From the NCBI GenBank assembly GCA_025934735.1, contig JAICWP010000021.1, positions 1 through 64,000 of the forward strand: DNA of 64,000 bases. The letters are read 5' to 3'. The translations under genes and the position numbers were made by a program. Of the stretch, positions 49,928 through 58,002 are shown one piece after another (position 1 is the stretch's first letter; each line of letters opens with the position of its first letter). The DNA comes from Terriglobales bacterium. GTDB taxonomy: Bacteria; Acidobacteriota; Terriglobia; Terriglobales; Acidobacteriaceae. The notes below the pieces were generated by a model. That model worked only from the letters and a program-made list of their open reading frames with translations, did not search any database and was not told where the DNA came from.

Positions 49928-50377
49928 TCAGAGCCATGGATATGGCTCGCCGTCTTGCACCAATCCTGCTCTAAGCGGGTTTTGGCAGACGTACTCAACT
50001 TTCTCGGCCAGGCTTTCATTGCATCGCAATCCATGGTCTAAAAATTCTTCCTGCCACACGGGCCCGCTTCGGTGCAGGGCGTGATTGATGTTGTGTGCTG
50101 CTCGCCCTTTCAGGCTTCGCATGATGTCTGGAAGCGAGTATAGCCATCCCTCCTTATCTCTCAAAGGAGTGAAGATGATATGAACGTGATCGGGCATTAC
50201 GACAGCGGCATGCAACTGGATTTTTCTTCCGTGTTCCTGCAGGCAGCTGTCCAGGGCTAACCCGCGCATCGCCTCCGAAAGTCGCCATCTCCTGACAGTC
50301 GCAAAAGTCACAAAAATAGGCCGGTAGTCTTTCTGAAGGTGCGGAAGTGTTCGCCGGTAAGAGTATTTGTGGAGCAT
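49928..50377 (-). CDS. REP-associated tyrosine transposase (RAYT, Y1/HUH family)
   Basis: 149 residues from ATG 50377. The HUH motif is VVMPDHVHIIFTP. The candidate catalytic tyrosine is in KVEYVCQNPLRAGLV, and the C terminus is GEPYPWL. PVWQEEFLDHGLRCNESLAEK is the usual preceding helix. RAYTs nick at REP palindromes and are held to mobilise them. The frame extends to 50473 only by reading through a REP (translated VGTGLCPVQ), so that extension is rejected. BIMEs on both sides make this a REPtron-like locus. The catalytic motifs look intact. Confidence 0.88.
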   Translation of the reverse strand: MLHKYSYRRTLPHLQKDYRPIFVTFATVRRWRLSEAMRGLALDSCLQEHGRKIQLHAAVVMPDHVHIIFTPLRDKEGWLYSLPDIMRSLKGRAAHNINHALHRSGPVWQEEFLDHGLRCNESLAEKVEYVCQNPLRAGLVQDGEPYPWL

Positions 50378-50387
50378 GGCGAAAGCC

Positions 50388-50437
50388 AGCCGCGGCTCAG
50401 CCGCGGCTTGGACGGGGCAGAGCCCCGTCCCCACACA
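50388..50437. repeat. REP pair adjoining the RAYT start
   Basis: GCCGCGGC-TCA-GCCGCGGC (50389-50407) followed by GACGGGGC-AGA-GCCCCGTC (50411-50429) and CCCACACA. It sits directly upstream of the transposase gene, the position where a RAYT-recognised REP is expected. Confidence 0.8.
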
Positions 50438-50537
50438 TCTCATTTCTTTATCAGAATAAGTTCTCCTGGCCATCTCAATGAGGCACCTCGCTGGGAATAA
50501 AATCTTCGTCGGACCAAATCGGGACCTGCCTGGATGG

Positions 50538-50618
50538 TGTGGTCACGGGACTCTGCCCGTAGAACGAAGCGTGTGGGCACGGGGCTCTGCCCCGTGCATC
50601 CGGCCGTCAAGGCCGGTA
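50538..50618. repeat. BIME, right direct copy flanking the RAYT gene (81 bp)
   Basis: Direct near-duplicate of 49815-49896. The first hairpin is slightly decayed (GGTCACGGGACTCTGCCCG), while the linker AGAACGAAGCG, the second hairpin and CATCCGGCCGTCAAGGCCGG are kept. Confidence 0.85.
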
Positions 50619-50744
50619 TTTTAGTCACGCACATCCCCTCATCCCTATCTGGGAGTGCCATGGTACGGGTTAAGGTAAGTCTCGCCGGTTCATCTACTTG
50701 CAAGGAAGTCCCTGATCGTGTGTATCTCCCGGTTTTACAAATAC

Positions 50745-50775
50745 TTGCAGAAATATCGTGTCTGTGAGGTAAAAT
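50745..50775 (+). promoter_or_regulatory. Candidate csp promoter
   Basis: TTGCAG (50745-50750) and TAAAAT (50770-50775) with a 19-base spacer. The boxes are good but the spacing is long. The implied leader of about 105 bases is in keeping with cold-shock mRNAs, which usually have long leaders. Confidence 0.4.
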
Positions 50776-50888
50776 GTGGGTGCGTTTGATCGAAAGCGGT
50801 TTGTAAGCAGTAGCGCTAAACAGCACCTGCCTGCACTGTCCTGCATTTGATCTCGCAACAAATCACCAGAAAAGGAATTGGCAACACA

Positions 50889-51089
50889 ATGGAAACAGGA
50901 ACCGTAAAGTGGTTTAACGACGCAAAGGGCTATGGCTTTATCAGCCGCCAGAATGGCGAAGATGTTTTCGTCCACTTCTCGGCAATCCAGGCGAGCGGCT
51001 TCCGCAGCCTGCAGGAAGGTCAACAGGTCCAGTTTGACGTCGTAAAAGGACCCAAGGGCTGGCAGGCAGAGAACGTTAAACCCGTGTAA
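50889..51089 (+). CDS. csp: Cold-shock protein (CspA family)
   Basis: 66-residue single cold-shock domain that binds single-stranded nucleic acid and acts as an RNA chaperone. [15 protein letters not shown] contains RNP1 (KGYGFI), and [10 protein letters not shown] contains RNP2 (VFVHF). The C terminus is [13 protein letters not shown]. The start ATG 50889 follows the family; AAGGA lies about 11-12 bases upstream. It is monocistronic, with its own terminator. Confidence 0.96.
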   Translation: METGTVKWFNDAKGYGFISRQNGEDVFVHFSAIQASGFRSLQEGQQVQFDVVKGPKGWQAENVKPV

Positions 51090-51105
51090 TCTGAAGCATC
51101 CAGCT

Positions 51106-51142
51106 CAAGAAGGGCGGCCTCGTGCCGCCCTTCTTGCTTTTA
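51106..51142 (+). terminator. Rho-independent terminator after csp
   Basis: Perfect 13-bp stem CAAGAAGGGCGGC (51106-51118) / GCCGCCCTTCTTG (51124-51136), loop CTCGT, then CTTTTAAT. Confidence 0.92.
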
Positions 51143-51191
51143 ATAGCTACGGCTCTTAGGCTTCGGCTGTGGCTCAGACGAACGAGAGCTG

Positions 51192-52109
51192 CTAAATCCC
51201 TACCGCCTCGTACCCCCCCGTCTCCCCCTTCGTCCGCTGGCGTGGGAAGTAGTAGGGCGAGCGCCGCTGCAGCATTCTCTCCCGCAACTTCATGCCGGCA
51301 AAGAGCGCGCCGACGATGACGCCGCCGGTGAGAGCCACCGCGGCGAACGCGCGCCCGGGATGGAGGACCATCGGTTCGGCCACCCGGCTAGTCGCCACGG
51401 CCACCCTGCCGGCGGTCCCGGTGGCTTCCTTGAACTCGCGCACAGCCCTTCGCCCGCCACGCTCCAGCGCGCGATGCGAATACAGCATGCCGTAACGTGC
51501 GGGGATGGAAGCGTCTTCCCCACCCCGCACCACTTTGTGCTCCTTGCCGCTATCCTCCTGATAGTCCAGCAACTCTTGGATCGCGTCCTCCAGGATGCTG
51601 GGGCGTGTCCACAAGGAACGAAAGGCCACCCGTCCTGACTTGTCAATCAGATAGGTGGAATTAGGCAGGCCACCGTACTGCCGGTGTACTTTGCCGTCCA
51701 ATTTGTCGAGCAGGATGGGCATTTCCACCTCTTCTTCGTCGCGAAACAGCTCCGCGGCGTCCGCTTTATCGTTCATGGAGCGATGCGCGGGCAGATCGTC
51801 GCCGGGATGCGCCTCGCGCACGTACACGAAAAGGAACTCCACTCCCTCTTCGGAGTAATCCTCGTATAGATGGTTGAGCCCGCGAATGGATCCGGCCGTC
51901 ATGGGACAGGTCGCCGACCCAAACGTGAGCACTACATTCTTCTCGCCGGCATAGTCACTCAGCTGAACTTTGTCGCCGGCCAGCGACTGCAGCTCAAAAT
52001 CCGGGGCTTCCTCTCCGGGTTTCGGGCCGCTCATCTTCCTGGCCGCCAGATCATTTTTCACGTGCTCGCGGGTGAAGCTGCGGTAGTTGTAACTCTTGGA
52101 TCCGAACAT
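51192..52109 (-). CDS. Deiodinase-like/thioredoxin-fold redoxin with C-terminal membrane anchor
   Basis: 305 residues from ATG 52109 (GGAG six bases upstream). The redoxin domain begins KPGEEAPDFELQSLAGDKVQL. The active site is FGSATCPMTAGSIRGLN, then EFLFVYVREAHPGDD and LPNSTYLIDKSGRVAF. This layout resembles the iodothyronine deiodinase-like branch of the thioredoxin superfamily, in which the active residue is Cys or Sec; here it is Cys (TGC). A C-terminal hydrophobic segment (FAAVALTGGVIVGALFAGM) suggests membrane anchoring. Substrate unknown. It is divergent from the selenocysteine peroxiredoxin gene across 250 bases. Confidence 0.78.
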   Translation of the reverse strand: MFGSKSYNYRSFTREHVKNDLAARKMSGPKPGEEAPDFELQSLAGDKVQLSDYAGEKNVVLTFGSATCPMTAGSIRGLNHLYEDYSEEGVEFLFVYVREAHPGDDLPAHRSMNDKADAAELFRDEEEVEMPILLDKLDGKVHRQYGGLPNSTYLIDKSGRVAFRSLWTRPSILEDAIQELLDYQEDSGKEHKVVRGGEDASIPARYGMLYSHRALERGGRRAVREFKEATGTAGRVAVATSRVAEPMVLHPGRAFAAVALTGGVIVGALFAGMKLRERMLQRRSPYYFPRQRTKGETGGYEAVGI

Positions 52110-52289
52110 GAAGCACTCCAATAACTGCGATGGAATTGTGAGGTTACTGACGGTGGCAGATTTCATCCGCCTGGCGATCTTGCTCCACTCATTTCGATGC
52201 GGTCGCAAGCGGCTTTGTTATCCAGCATTTCCGGAGACACGGAGCGAAGAACCCGAGTGGTCAACAGAAGGAATTGTTGTCTCGCTGCC

Positions 52290-52319
52290 TTGCCCCTGCT
52301 CCAACCCGCTGGTTAAGAT
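52290..52319 (+). promoter_or_regulatory. Candidate promoter of the Sec-peroxiredoxin gene
   Basis: TTGCCC (52290-52295) and TAAGAT (52314-52319) spaced by 18 bases, followed by a leader of about 34 bases with GGGAGG (52350-52355) four bases before the ATG. Confidence 0.4.
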
Positions 52320-52359
52320 AAACGTTTTACTGTCGTTTTGCTGATTCCAGGGAGGTTTC

Positions 52360-52860
52360 ATGCCCGCATTGGCGGTGGGTGCCATGGCGCCCGATTTCGA
52401 GCTGTCGGGAGTGATAGGGGAGCAGCCGCACCGCTTCCGCCTCAGCGACTATCGCGGCAAAAAGCACGTGGTATTGGCATTCCATCCCCTGGACTGGACC
52501 CCCACCTGAGCCGCCCAGGTGCCGTCGTTCCATGCCGAACTGGCAAGGTTCGCCGGCCTGGATGCCCAGGTCGTGGGCATCAGCAACGATCCCATTCCCT
52601 GCCACATCGCATGGCAGAAGAAGGACATCGGCATGGTGGACTTTCCGCTGTGCAGTGATTTCTATCCCCACGGCGAGGTGGCCCGCAAGTACGGAATCTT
52701 GCGCGAGGGGCCGCCCATCGCCGGCATCAACGAGCGCTGCGTTTTCATTGTGGATAAGGGCGGGCGTATCGCCTTCAGCCGCGTCTATCCTCTTGACGAG
52801 ACGCCTGAGATCCCGGAGTTGCTGGACGTGCTGCGCAAGATGCAGGAATCGGCCGCATAA
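52360..52860 (+). CDS. Selenocysteine-containing peroxiredoxin (UGA at the peroxidatic position)
   Basis: AhpC/TSA-fold peroxidase of 166 residues if UGA at 52507-52509 is read as selenocysteine (residue 50). Upstream sequence runs APDFELSGVIGEQPHRF, LSDYRGKKHVVLAFHPLDW and TPT. Downstream it continues AAQVPSFHAELARFAGL, VVGISNDPIPCHIAWQKKD, FPLCSDFYPHGEVARKYGIL and CVFIVDKGGRIAF. Cysteine peroxiredoxins have Cys exactly at the UGA (PLDWTPxC). There is no frameshift and the frame is otherwise open. GGGAGG four bases before ATG 52360 is strong. A standard gene caller would split or truncate it. A cysteine (C80) in the PCHxAW segment might resolve the selenenic acid (inference). Confidence 0.88.
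52530..52548 (+). promoter_or_regulatory. Candidate bacterial SECIS element (Sec-peroxiredoxin)
   Basis: Stem UGCC/GGCA (52533-52536 with 52542-52545) carries the five-base loop GAACU, which begins 27 nt after the UGA. The stem extends through an A-A mismatch to CC/GG. A stem-loop in this distance range with G in the first two loop positions is the general bacterial SECIS pattern. Recognition by SelB is inferred. Confidence 0.55.
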
Positions 52861-52886
52861 GAAAGGGCACGGCTTTCGCCGTGTCC
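52858..52886 (-). terminator. Probable terminator of the TonB-receptor gene
   Basis: Stem GGGCACGGC (52865-52873) / GCCGTGTCC (52878-52886) with loop TTTC, 9 bp with one wobble. On the minus strand it is followed by TTTCTTAT. It lies about 50 bases past the receptor stop and right after the peroxiredoxin stop. It could act in both directions, though no U-tract follows on the plus strand. Confidence 0.55.
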
Positions 52887-52934
52887 TCAAGAGGCGATAC
52901 TTCTGCACGCCCGACCAGCCGCAAGGCCACGCGC

Positions 52935-55900
52935 TCAGAATGCGAAGCGCAAGGCAAACTGCATGAAGCGAGGCGTGGTCAGCGTCGTAAGGTATTTGCC
53001 GAACTGTGTCGGGTCGTAGGAGAGCGAAGGTTGAGCGCCGCGCACGTCGTAACGCACCGAGTTGGTTGCGTTGAACGCTTGCCAGCTGAACTCCAGCGTC
53101 CTCTGCTCACCCAGAGAGAAATCCTTGCTGACGCCGGTGTCAATCTCAAACATCCCATTGCCAATCACGTTGTTGCGGACCCCTGACTCGCCCGGCCACT
53201 CCGGGCGGAAGGCCGCTTCGGCGGCCACCGGATTAGCGAAGATGTCCGGACCGATGCCTACCCCGTTGACGATGGCGTTCTTGGGATTGGAGGCCACCGG
53301 AGGCGGCCCGTTGGGCATGGCGTCGCCTTCGATGTTCCAGTTGGTTGCCCACGTGAAGCCGTTATCAATTGTGATGGGGAAACCACTGGTCCAGCGGAAC
53401 AGGCCGGAGACGTGCCACCCGCCAACCAAGGCTTGAAGTGCGGTGCCGGCGCTCCCTGCCAATTTTTGGCCCTTGCCAAACGGGAGAAGGTAAACCAGGT
53501 TGGCGTTCATCTGGTGGTAGGCGTTGAAGTCGGAAAGCCCGCGCAGAGAAAGCGGGTCCCATGAATTGATGACAATGCCGCCACCGTTCAAATCGCTGCC
53601 GGTCCCGCCAGTTCCTTCATAAGGGCCAACTCGTTCGGCAGCGGATGCCTCGTCGAACGACTTGGAAAAGGTGTAATTAAACTGCCCCTGCAGGTTGGAC
53701 CAGCGGGCGTTGTAGGTCACCTGTAGTGCGTTGTAGTCGGAGGTACCAAGGTTGCGCCAGGCGTACAGCGAGGCGAACTGGTCATGGAAAAAGGTGTACG
53801 GTCCGTACTTGCTGTTCGGGAGGGTCACTCCGCTAATGGCGTTGGGCACATCCATTTGGAACAAAGAGAAAGTTTCGTTATGCGGGTAACAATTCCAGAG
53901 TTCATAAATGGCCTGTGTGGCGCTCGGACTGCCGGGGTAGGTGCCGGGCGCGCAAGCCAGTTGTTGATTGGTGTTGCTGAGTGCACTCAAAGGTAGCCCC
54001 GCCCAGCCCGGAAACGTGTTCTCAAAAAATGGTATCGGTTTGATCTGGGAGACGGGCGTGTTGGCGGCGGCCTTGGAGAGCATGGTGGCTGCCTGAAAAT
54101 ACGTCGTCTTGCTTGCAGGATCGGTCAAATTGGCAGGCATGGCCAGGTCAACCTGCAAAGGCAGGCGCCGGCCTATGCTGCCCACATACGCCACTTGCAG
54201 CGAGGAATGAGGGGTGATTTCCCGCGAGAGCGAGAGATTGAAGACGTGCGCATAAGGCGTCTTTAGAGTCTGGTCCAGCCCCCAGTTGATGGCGAAAGCG
54301 GAATTGCTGGGAGTAACCGGGAAACCGCCACTCGGCGTGGGGCCGAACAAACAACCCGGGTCATTTAACGAGGCACAAGGCGCAGGCAAGCAGGAGGCGC
54401 CGATCAGGCAGGTGAAGCGTGGCGCATTCGCGGGCGTCACCACGCCAGCAGGGTTTCCCAGGTCGGTGGAAAGCCCGAATGAACCGTGCTGGTCAAAGCT
54501 GTTCACGATGGGAATGCCGAAGTGGTCGTAAGTGATGCTGTAGCCGGCGCGCACGGAGAACTGATCCTTCCGCCCAAGAATCTTGGAAGCCCACCCCTCG
54601 CCGGTGTCGGGCGCCCAAGCCACCGCTACCCGGGGTGAAAAATCCCGGTGATCCCAGTTCCACAGGCCCGGACCGTGATTGGCGGGTCCGCCCAGAATGA
54701 AGGAAATGTCTCCGGCATTGTTAGCCGGCTGGCCTTGGGCGGCCAAACTGGCGGTGTGGTTGAACCAGTCAGCGACGTTTTGATTAGTACAGCCGCCGGT
54801 CGCGGCCGCTACACAAGGCGCCACCTGCAAGCCGTTTGTCTCATGAGGCGGAGCTTCCAAAACCCAGCGCAGGCCGTAGGTGAGAGTCAACCGCGGCGTC
54901 ATGTGCCAGGTATCCTGCCCAAAGAACTCGTAGTTGTTCATGGCGTAGCGGCGCTTGATGGCCGTGCCTTGAGGCAGGGCGGCGCCGTTGCGGTTGAAGT
55001 TATAAATGCCGTCTCCCTCGGGGAAAATGCCCATCAGGATGGTAGCTGCGCTGTCGTAGTTCGGCCCGAAGTTCCCGTCCACTGCCGGAAAGCCATTGTT
55101 GCCCGGATCGAGCGGGCTGTTCGTCCCGGCGATGCCTCCCGTATTGAGATAGACGGCGTTGGTCTGCACGTCCGAAAACGAGTTGGCGTAGCTGATGTGG
55201 TCATCCCGAATCAGAAAGATATCGGTGCCAAACTGCAGGGTGTGGTTTCCCCGAGTCCAGTTCAGGTTGTCGGTGAACTGGTGGACCGGCACAAATGTCG
55301 TCGTGGTGCGGGTGAAAGGGACCAAATCGTCGATCCCATTCAGAAAAACTCCCGGAACATTGGAGGTGCCTTCCAGCCCGCCGCCCTGGCGGACGAAGCC
55401 CCAGCGAAATTCGTTGACCAGCCTGGGGGAAAGGATGGAAGTAAGCCCCACGGTGGAACCCTTGCTGTCATCCAGCAGGGTTTTGGCCGCGGGCCCTCCA
55501 GGAAACTGCTGCTTTCCCGGTTGCCTGTTGTTTTGCGTCTGGCCGCGCCAAAACAGAGTTTCCGAGCCGCTGCTATTGATATACCAGTCAAGCCGGGTGA
55601 TGTAGGTATTGAAGCTGGAGTCGGCGTTCGAGGAGAAGCGGTAGCCTAGCGTGTTGGAGCCGTCGCCTGCATTTTCGTTGGCCATTGGATACTGGCTGAG
55701 GATGTTCTCGACCGCTGCATTTGGGCCGATTCCGAGCGGGTCCATGGCCTTGATCTGCGCCGGCCCAAGGGCATAGTAACCAGGCGCGACGCCCGGCACT
55801 CCGTTGACCGTCCCGCCGGGACACGCAGCCGTGTCCAGGGACCCGTCGGTGTTTCGTTGACACAAGTAGACGAGATCGCCGGCTCGCAGGGTTGCGCTGG

Positions 55901-56942
55901 GCACGCTGCGCAGTACGCTGCTGCCTTGGGCGTCGCGGCGTCCTTCATAGTTGGTGAAGAAGAACAGCCGGTTGCGCTTGATTGGACCACCGAAGGTGGC
56001 GCCGAATACATTGCGCAAGAGCTTCGGCGCCTGGTTGCGCTGCCCGCTAGCTAGCTGCGAGTCCTTGAGAAACGGGTCATTGGCGCTGAAAATGGTGTTG
56101 CGGTTGTATTCGTAAGCGGAACCGTGAAAGGCATTGGTCCCATTCTTGGTCACCAGCGCGACCTGAGCGCCGCTGGAATAGCCGGAGTCAGCATTGGCGT
56201 TGGCCGTGGTAACCCGGAATTCCTGGACCGAGTCAGGCGGAACCGTCAGGACGCTGGTAAAGGCGTAACCGTTATTCTGGTCGTTCACCCCAATGCCGTC
56301 GAGGGTGACATTGGATTGGTCGCTGCGCATGCCGTTCACTGCGCCACTGCGCGTATCCCTCGATGCATCCACTTCATTTCCCAGGTACGCCACGCCCGGC
56401 TGGAGGCTGAGCAATTGGACTACGTTGCGGTCGGCAATGGGCAACTGCGCGATCTGATTTTGCTCCACGGTGTTGCCCAGCGACGCATCCGTGCGATTAA
56501 TGAGCGGCGCTTGGCTTTCGACCGTTACCGATTCCGCCACACCCTCTACCTGGAGGTGGATGTTTATCGTGGAGGGCGTTTTGACGATCAGCATGACGTC
56601 CGACGCTACATATGGAGCAAAGCCCTTGGCTGTTACCTGCAGCCGGTATCTGCCAGGAGGCAGGTCAAGAAACTGGTAGAGCCCGGTGGCATTGCTGCTG
56701 GTGGTCCGCTGCAGGCTGGTGGTCGCTTCGGTCAACGTGATCTTCGCGCCGACCACACTCGCGCCAGACGGGTCAGAGACGCTGCCATTCAGCAGGCTGT
56801 TTGATTGCGCCGTCAGCAGCGGGGCAAGAAACGCCAATGCCGCGAACACCCAAATCGCGCGCCTCGCTTCTTGTACGCATCGAATGGCAAATTGGTACCA
56901 CCGCTCGTGACTGCTGCTCGCTGGCTGATGGATTCGCGTCAT
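52935..56942 (-). CDS. Oar-like TonB-dependent receptor with N-terminal carboxypeptidase-regulatory domain
   Basis: Outer-membrane protein of 1335 residues from ATG 56942 (GGGAGG nine bases upstream). An N-terminal export signal (RRAIWVFAALAFLAPLLTAQ) is followed by a CarboxypepD_reg-like domain (LLNGSVSDPSGASVVGAKITLTEA, then GLYQFLDLPPGRYRLQVTA). A plug domain comes next (VNGMRSDQSNVTLDGIGVND, VTKNGTNAFHGSAYEYNRN) and then a large beta-barrel ending in FMQFALRFAF, with a terminal Phe as expected for outer-membrane insertion. Paralogues of this type are abundant in acidobacteria and are linked to polymer or peptide uptake. Substrate unknown. A GTG at 56984 is a less likely start. Confidence 0.93.
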   Translation of the reverse strand: MTRIHQPASSSHERWYQFAIRCVQEARRAIWVFAALAFLAPLLTAQSNSLLNGSVSDPSGASVVGAKITLTEATTSLQRTTSSNATGLYQFLDLPPGRYRLQVTAKGFAPYVASDVMLIVKTPSTINIHLQVEGVAESVTVESQAPLINRTDASLGNTVEQNQIAQLPIADRNVVQLLSLQPGVAYLGNEVDASRDTRSGAVNGMRSDQSNVTLDGIGVNDQNNGYAFTSVLTVPPDSVQEFRVTTANANADSGYSSGAQVALVTKNGTNAFHGSAYEYNRNTIFSANDPFLKDSQLASGQRNQAPKLLRNVFGATFGGPIKRNRLFFFTNYEGRRDAQGSSVLRSVPSATLRAGDLVYLCQRNTDGSLDTAACPGGTVNGVPGVAPGYYALGPAQIKAMDPLGIGPNAAVENILSQYPMANENAGDGSNTLGYRFSSNADSSFNTYITRLDWYINSSGSETLFWRGQTQNNRQPGKQQFPGGPAAKTLLDDSKGSTVGLTSILSPRLVNEFRWGFVRQGGGLEGTSNVPGVFLNGIDDLVPFTRTTTTFVPVHQFTDNLNWTRGNHTLQFGTDIFLIRDDHISYANSFSDVQTNAVYLNTGGIAGTNSPLDPGNNGFPAVDGNFGPNYDSAATILMGIFPEGDGIYNFNRNGAALPQGTAIKRRYAMNNYEFFGQDTWHMTPRLTLTYGLRWVLEAPPHETNGLQVAPCVAAATGGCTNQNVADWFNHTASLAAQGQPANNAGDISFILGGPANHGPGLWNWDHRDFSPRVAVAWAPDTGEGWASKILGRKDQFSVRAGYSITYDHFGIPIVNSFDQHGSFGLSTDLGNPAGVVTPANAPRFTCLIGASCLPAPCASLNDPGCLFGPTPSGGFPVTPSNSAFAINWGLDQTLKTPYAHVFNLSLSREITPHSSLQVAYVGSIGRRLPLQVDLAMPANLTDPASKTTYFQAATMLSKAAANTPVSQIKPIPFFENTFPGWAGLPLSALSNTNQQLACAPGTYPGSPSATQAIYELWNCYPHNETFSLFQMDVPNAISGVTLPNSKYGPYTFFHDQFASLYAWRNLGTSDYNALQVTYNARWSNLQGQFNYTFSKSFDEASAAERVGPYEGTGGTGSDLNGGGIVINSWDPLSLRGLSDFNAYHQMNANLVYLLPFGKGQKLAGSAGTALQALVGGWHVSGLFRWTSGFPITIDNGFTWATNWNIEGDAMPNGPPPVASNPKNAIVNGVGIGPDIFANPVAAEAAFRPEWPGESGVRNNVIGNGMFEIDTGVSKDFSLGEQRTLEFSWQAFNATNSVRYDVRGAQPSLSYDPTQFGKYLTTLTTPRFMQFALRFAF

Positions 56943-57051
56943 TGACTTAGCCTCCCGGATGAACGCAACCAGGGGCGAGAACACTTGTAGCTTTCACCCG
57001 CCACCTGGCGTTTTTTTTTGATTCCCTGGGTCTTTTAGGTCAACCAAAAAA

Positions 57052-57072
57052 GTTCGGGAATTATACCCGAAC
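57052..57072 (-). promoter_or_regulatory. Palindromic operator overlapping a -10 box upstream of the receptor gene
   Basis: GTTCGGG-AATTATA-CCCGAAC is a perfect 7-bp inverted repeat with a 7-base centre. On the minus strand the centre gives TATAAT, a consensus -10 box about 118 bases upstream of the receptor ATG. No strong -35 is seen at 16-18 bases. A regulator bound here would block the promoter core. Confidence 0.5.
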
Positions 57073-57202
57073 ATCAGGTAAAGGAGCATTCATAAATGTG
57101 ATCGCTTAGGTGGGGTGTTTTCGATGCGGAAACGCGCCTAGGGAGAAAGCAAGAGGGCACGACGCAGATTGTGCCCGGCGAAGGCTATTTCGGAGAGCTC
57201 CG

Positions 57203-57802
57203 CTATTGCCGCATGCGGTCAATAGTCTGAAACAGCTGGCTGGTGTCGGTCACCTCGACATAGGGCTGGCTGGGGTTCTTGTTGCTTACCACATAAACGG
57301 TGGGCGTGTGATTGATGCCGATGCGGTTGCCCAGGTCGCGGTCAGCATTAACCTCTGCCGCCAGCTTGCCCTGGGGGTCAATCATGAAGGGCAGGTCAAC
57401 CTTGTGCTCGTTGGCGAAGCGCTGGGCAAACCCGTGCAGGTTGCCGGGCGTGATTTCCATCTGATGGGCAAACACCTGGGCGCGGAACTCGTCGCCCAGC
57501 TTCTGCGAGTGGGTGTCGAAATACCGTGCCATCACCGCCGCGTTGTAGGACCAGGCGTGCTTGGGGAGGGGGTAGTCGTGGCGCACCACGGGAATGTTGT
57601 ACTGCGCGCCGGCCCGGTCCAGCAGAGGCGAAACCTGGGCGCACATGGGGCACTCCAGGTCCTCAAAAACTACGATGGCAAGGCTGGCGCCCTTGGGCGG
57701 CCGCAGGGTATTGGCTATATCAGCCGGACCGGCCACGGCCACCGTGGCCACGGCCAGAAGCAATGCCAAAATTGCCACACCGTGTTTCGCTAAGACCTTC
57801 AT
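57203..57802 (-). CDS. DsbA-like thiol oxidoreductase (secreted, CPMC)
   Basis: 199 residues from ATG 57802 (GGAG eight bases upstream). A signal peptide (VLAKHGVAILALLLAVATVAVA) precedes a thioredoxin-fold domain with the active site FEDLECPMCAQVSP. The DsbA-type helical insert follows, and the cis-Pro region is INHTPTVYVV. It resembles thioredoxin_4 proteins of the DsbA/DsbG group. Role: disulphide formation or exchange in the periplasm. The CPMC cysteines are both coded by TGC, not by UGA. Confidence 0.88.
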   Translation of the reverse strand: MKVLAKHGVAILALLLAVATVAVAGPADIANTLRPPKGASLAIVVFEDLECPMCAQVSPLLDRAGAQYNIPVVRHDYPLPKHAWSYNAAVMARYFDTHSQKLGDEFRAQVFAHQMEITPGNLHGFAQRFANEHKVDLPFMIDPQGKLAAEVNADRDLGNRIGINHTPTVYVVSNKNPSQPYVEVTDTSQLFQTIDRMRQ

Positions 57803-58002
57803 AGTGTTATCTCCGCCAGAGCCGACGTACAAGGCCCTACCTTTCACAGGAACCCGTCATTTGTGCCCGGTGCTTATTGGATTAGATGCGCAGGCACCCA
57901 CGCCTGCTTACATTTCTATGGTACCCGAAGTAACCGCCGGCGCGCGATTCCCCCTGTACGCCCTAGGATCAGGGCGCGCTGGGGTGCGGCGTTTCGTGAG
58001 GT

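Larger units (their letters stand above)
50378..50888. other. Gene-free gap between the RAYT gene and csp
   Basis: 511 bases. It contains the BIMEs at 50388-50437 and 50538-50618, then unassigned sequence, the candidate csp promoter at 50745-50775 and a long csp leader of roughly 105 bases. I see no coding sequence. Confidence 0.65.

Noticed and set aside
50378-50473. N-terminal extension of the RAYT transposase
   Set aside because: The extra residues (VGTGLCPVQ and flanks) are the translation of a REP palindrome; family homology begins at the ATG at 50377.
52519-52860. Separate ORF starting after the UGA of the peroxiredoxin gene
   Set aside because: It would start inside the fold with no ribosome site and lack the active-site strand; the upstream part in the same frame supplies the missing half and has a strong Shine-Dalgarno.
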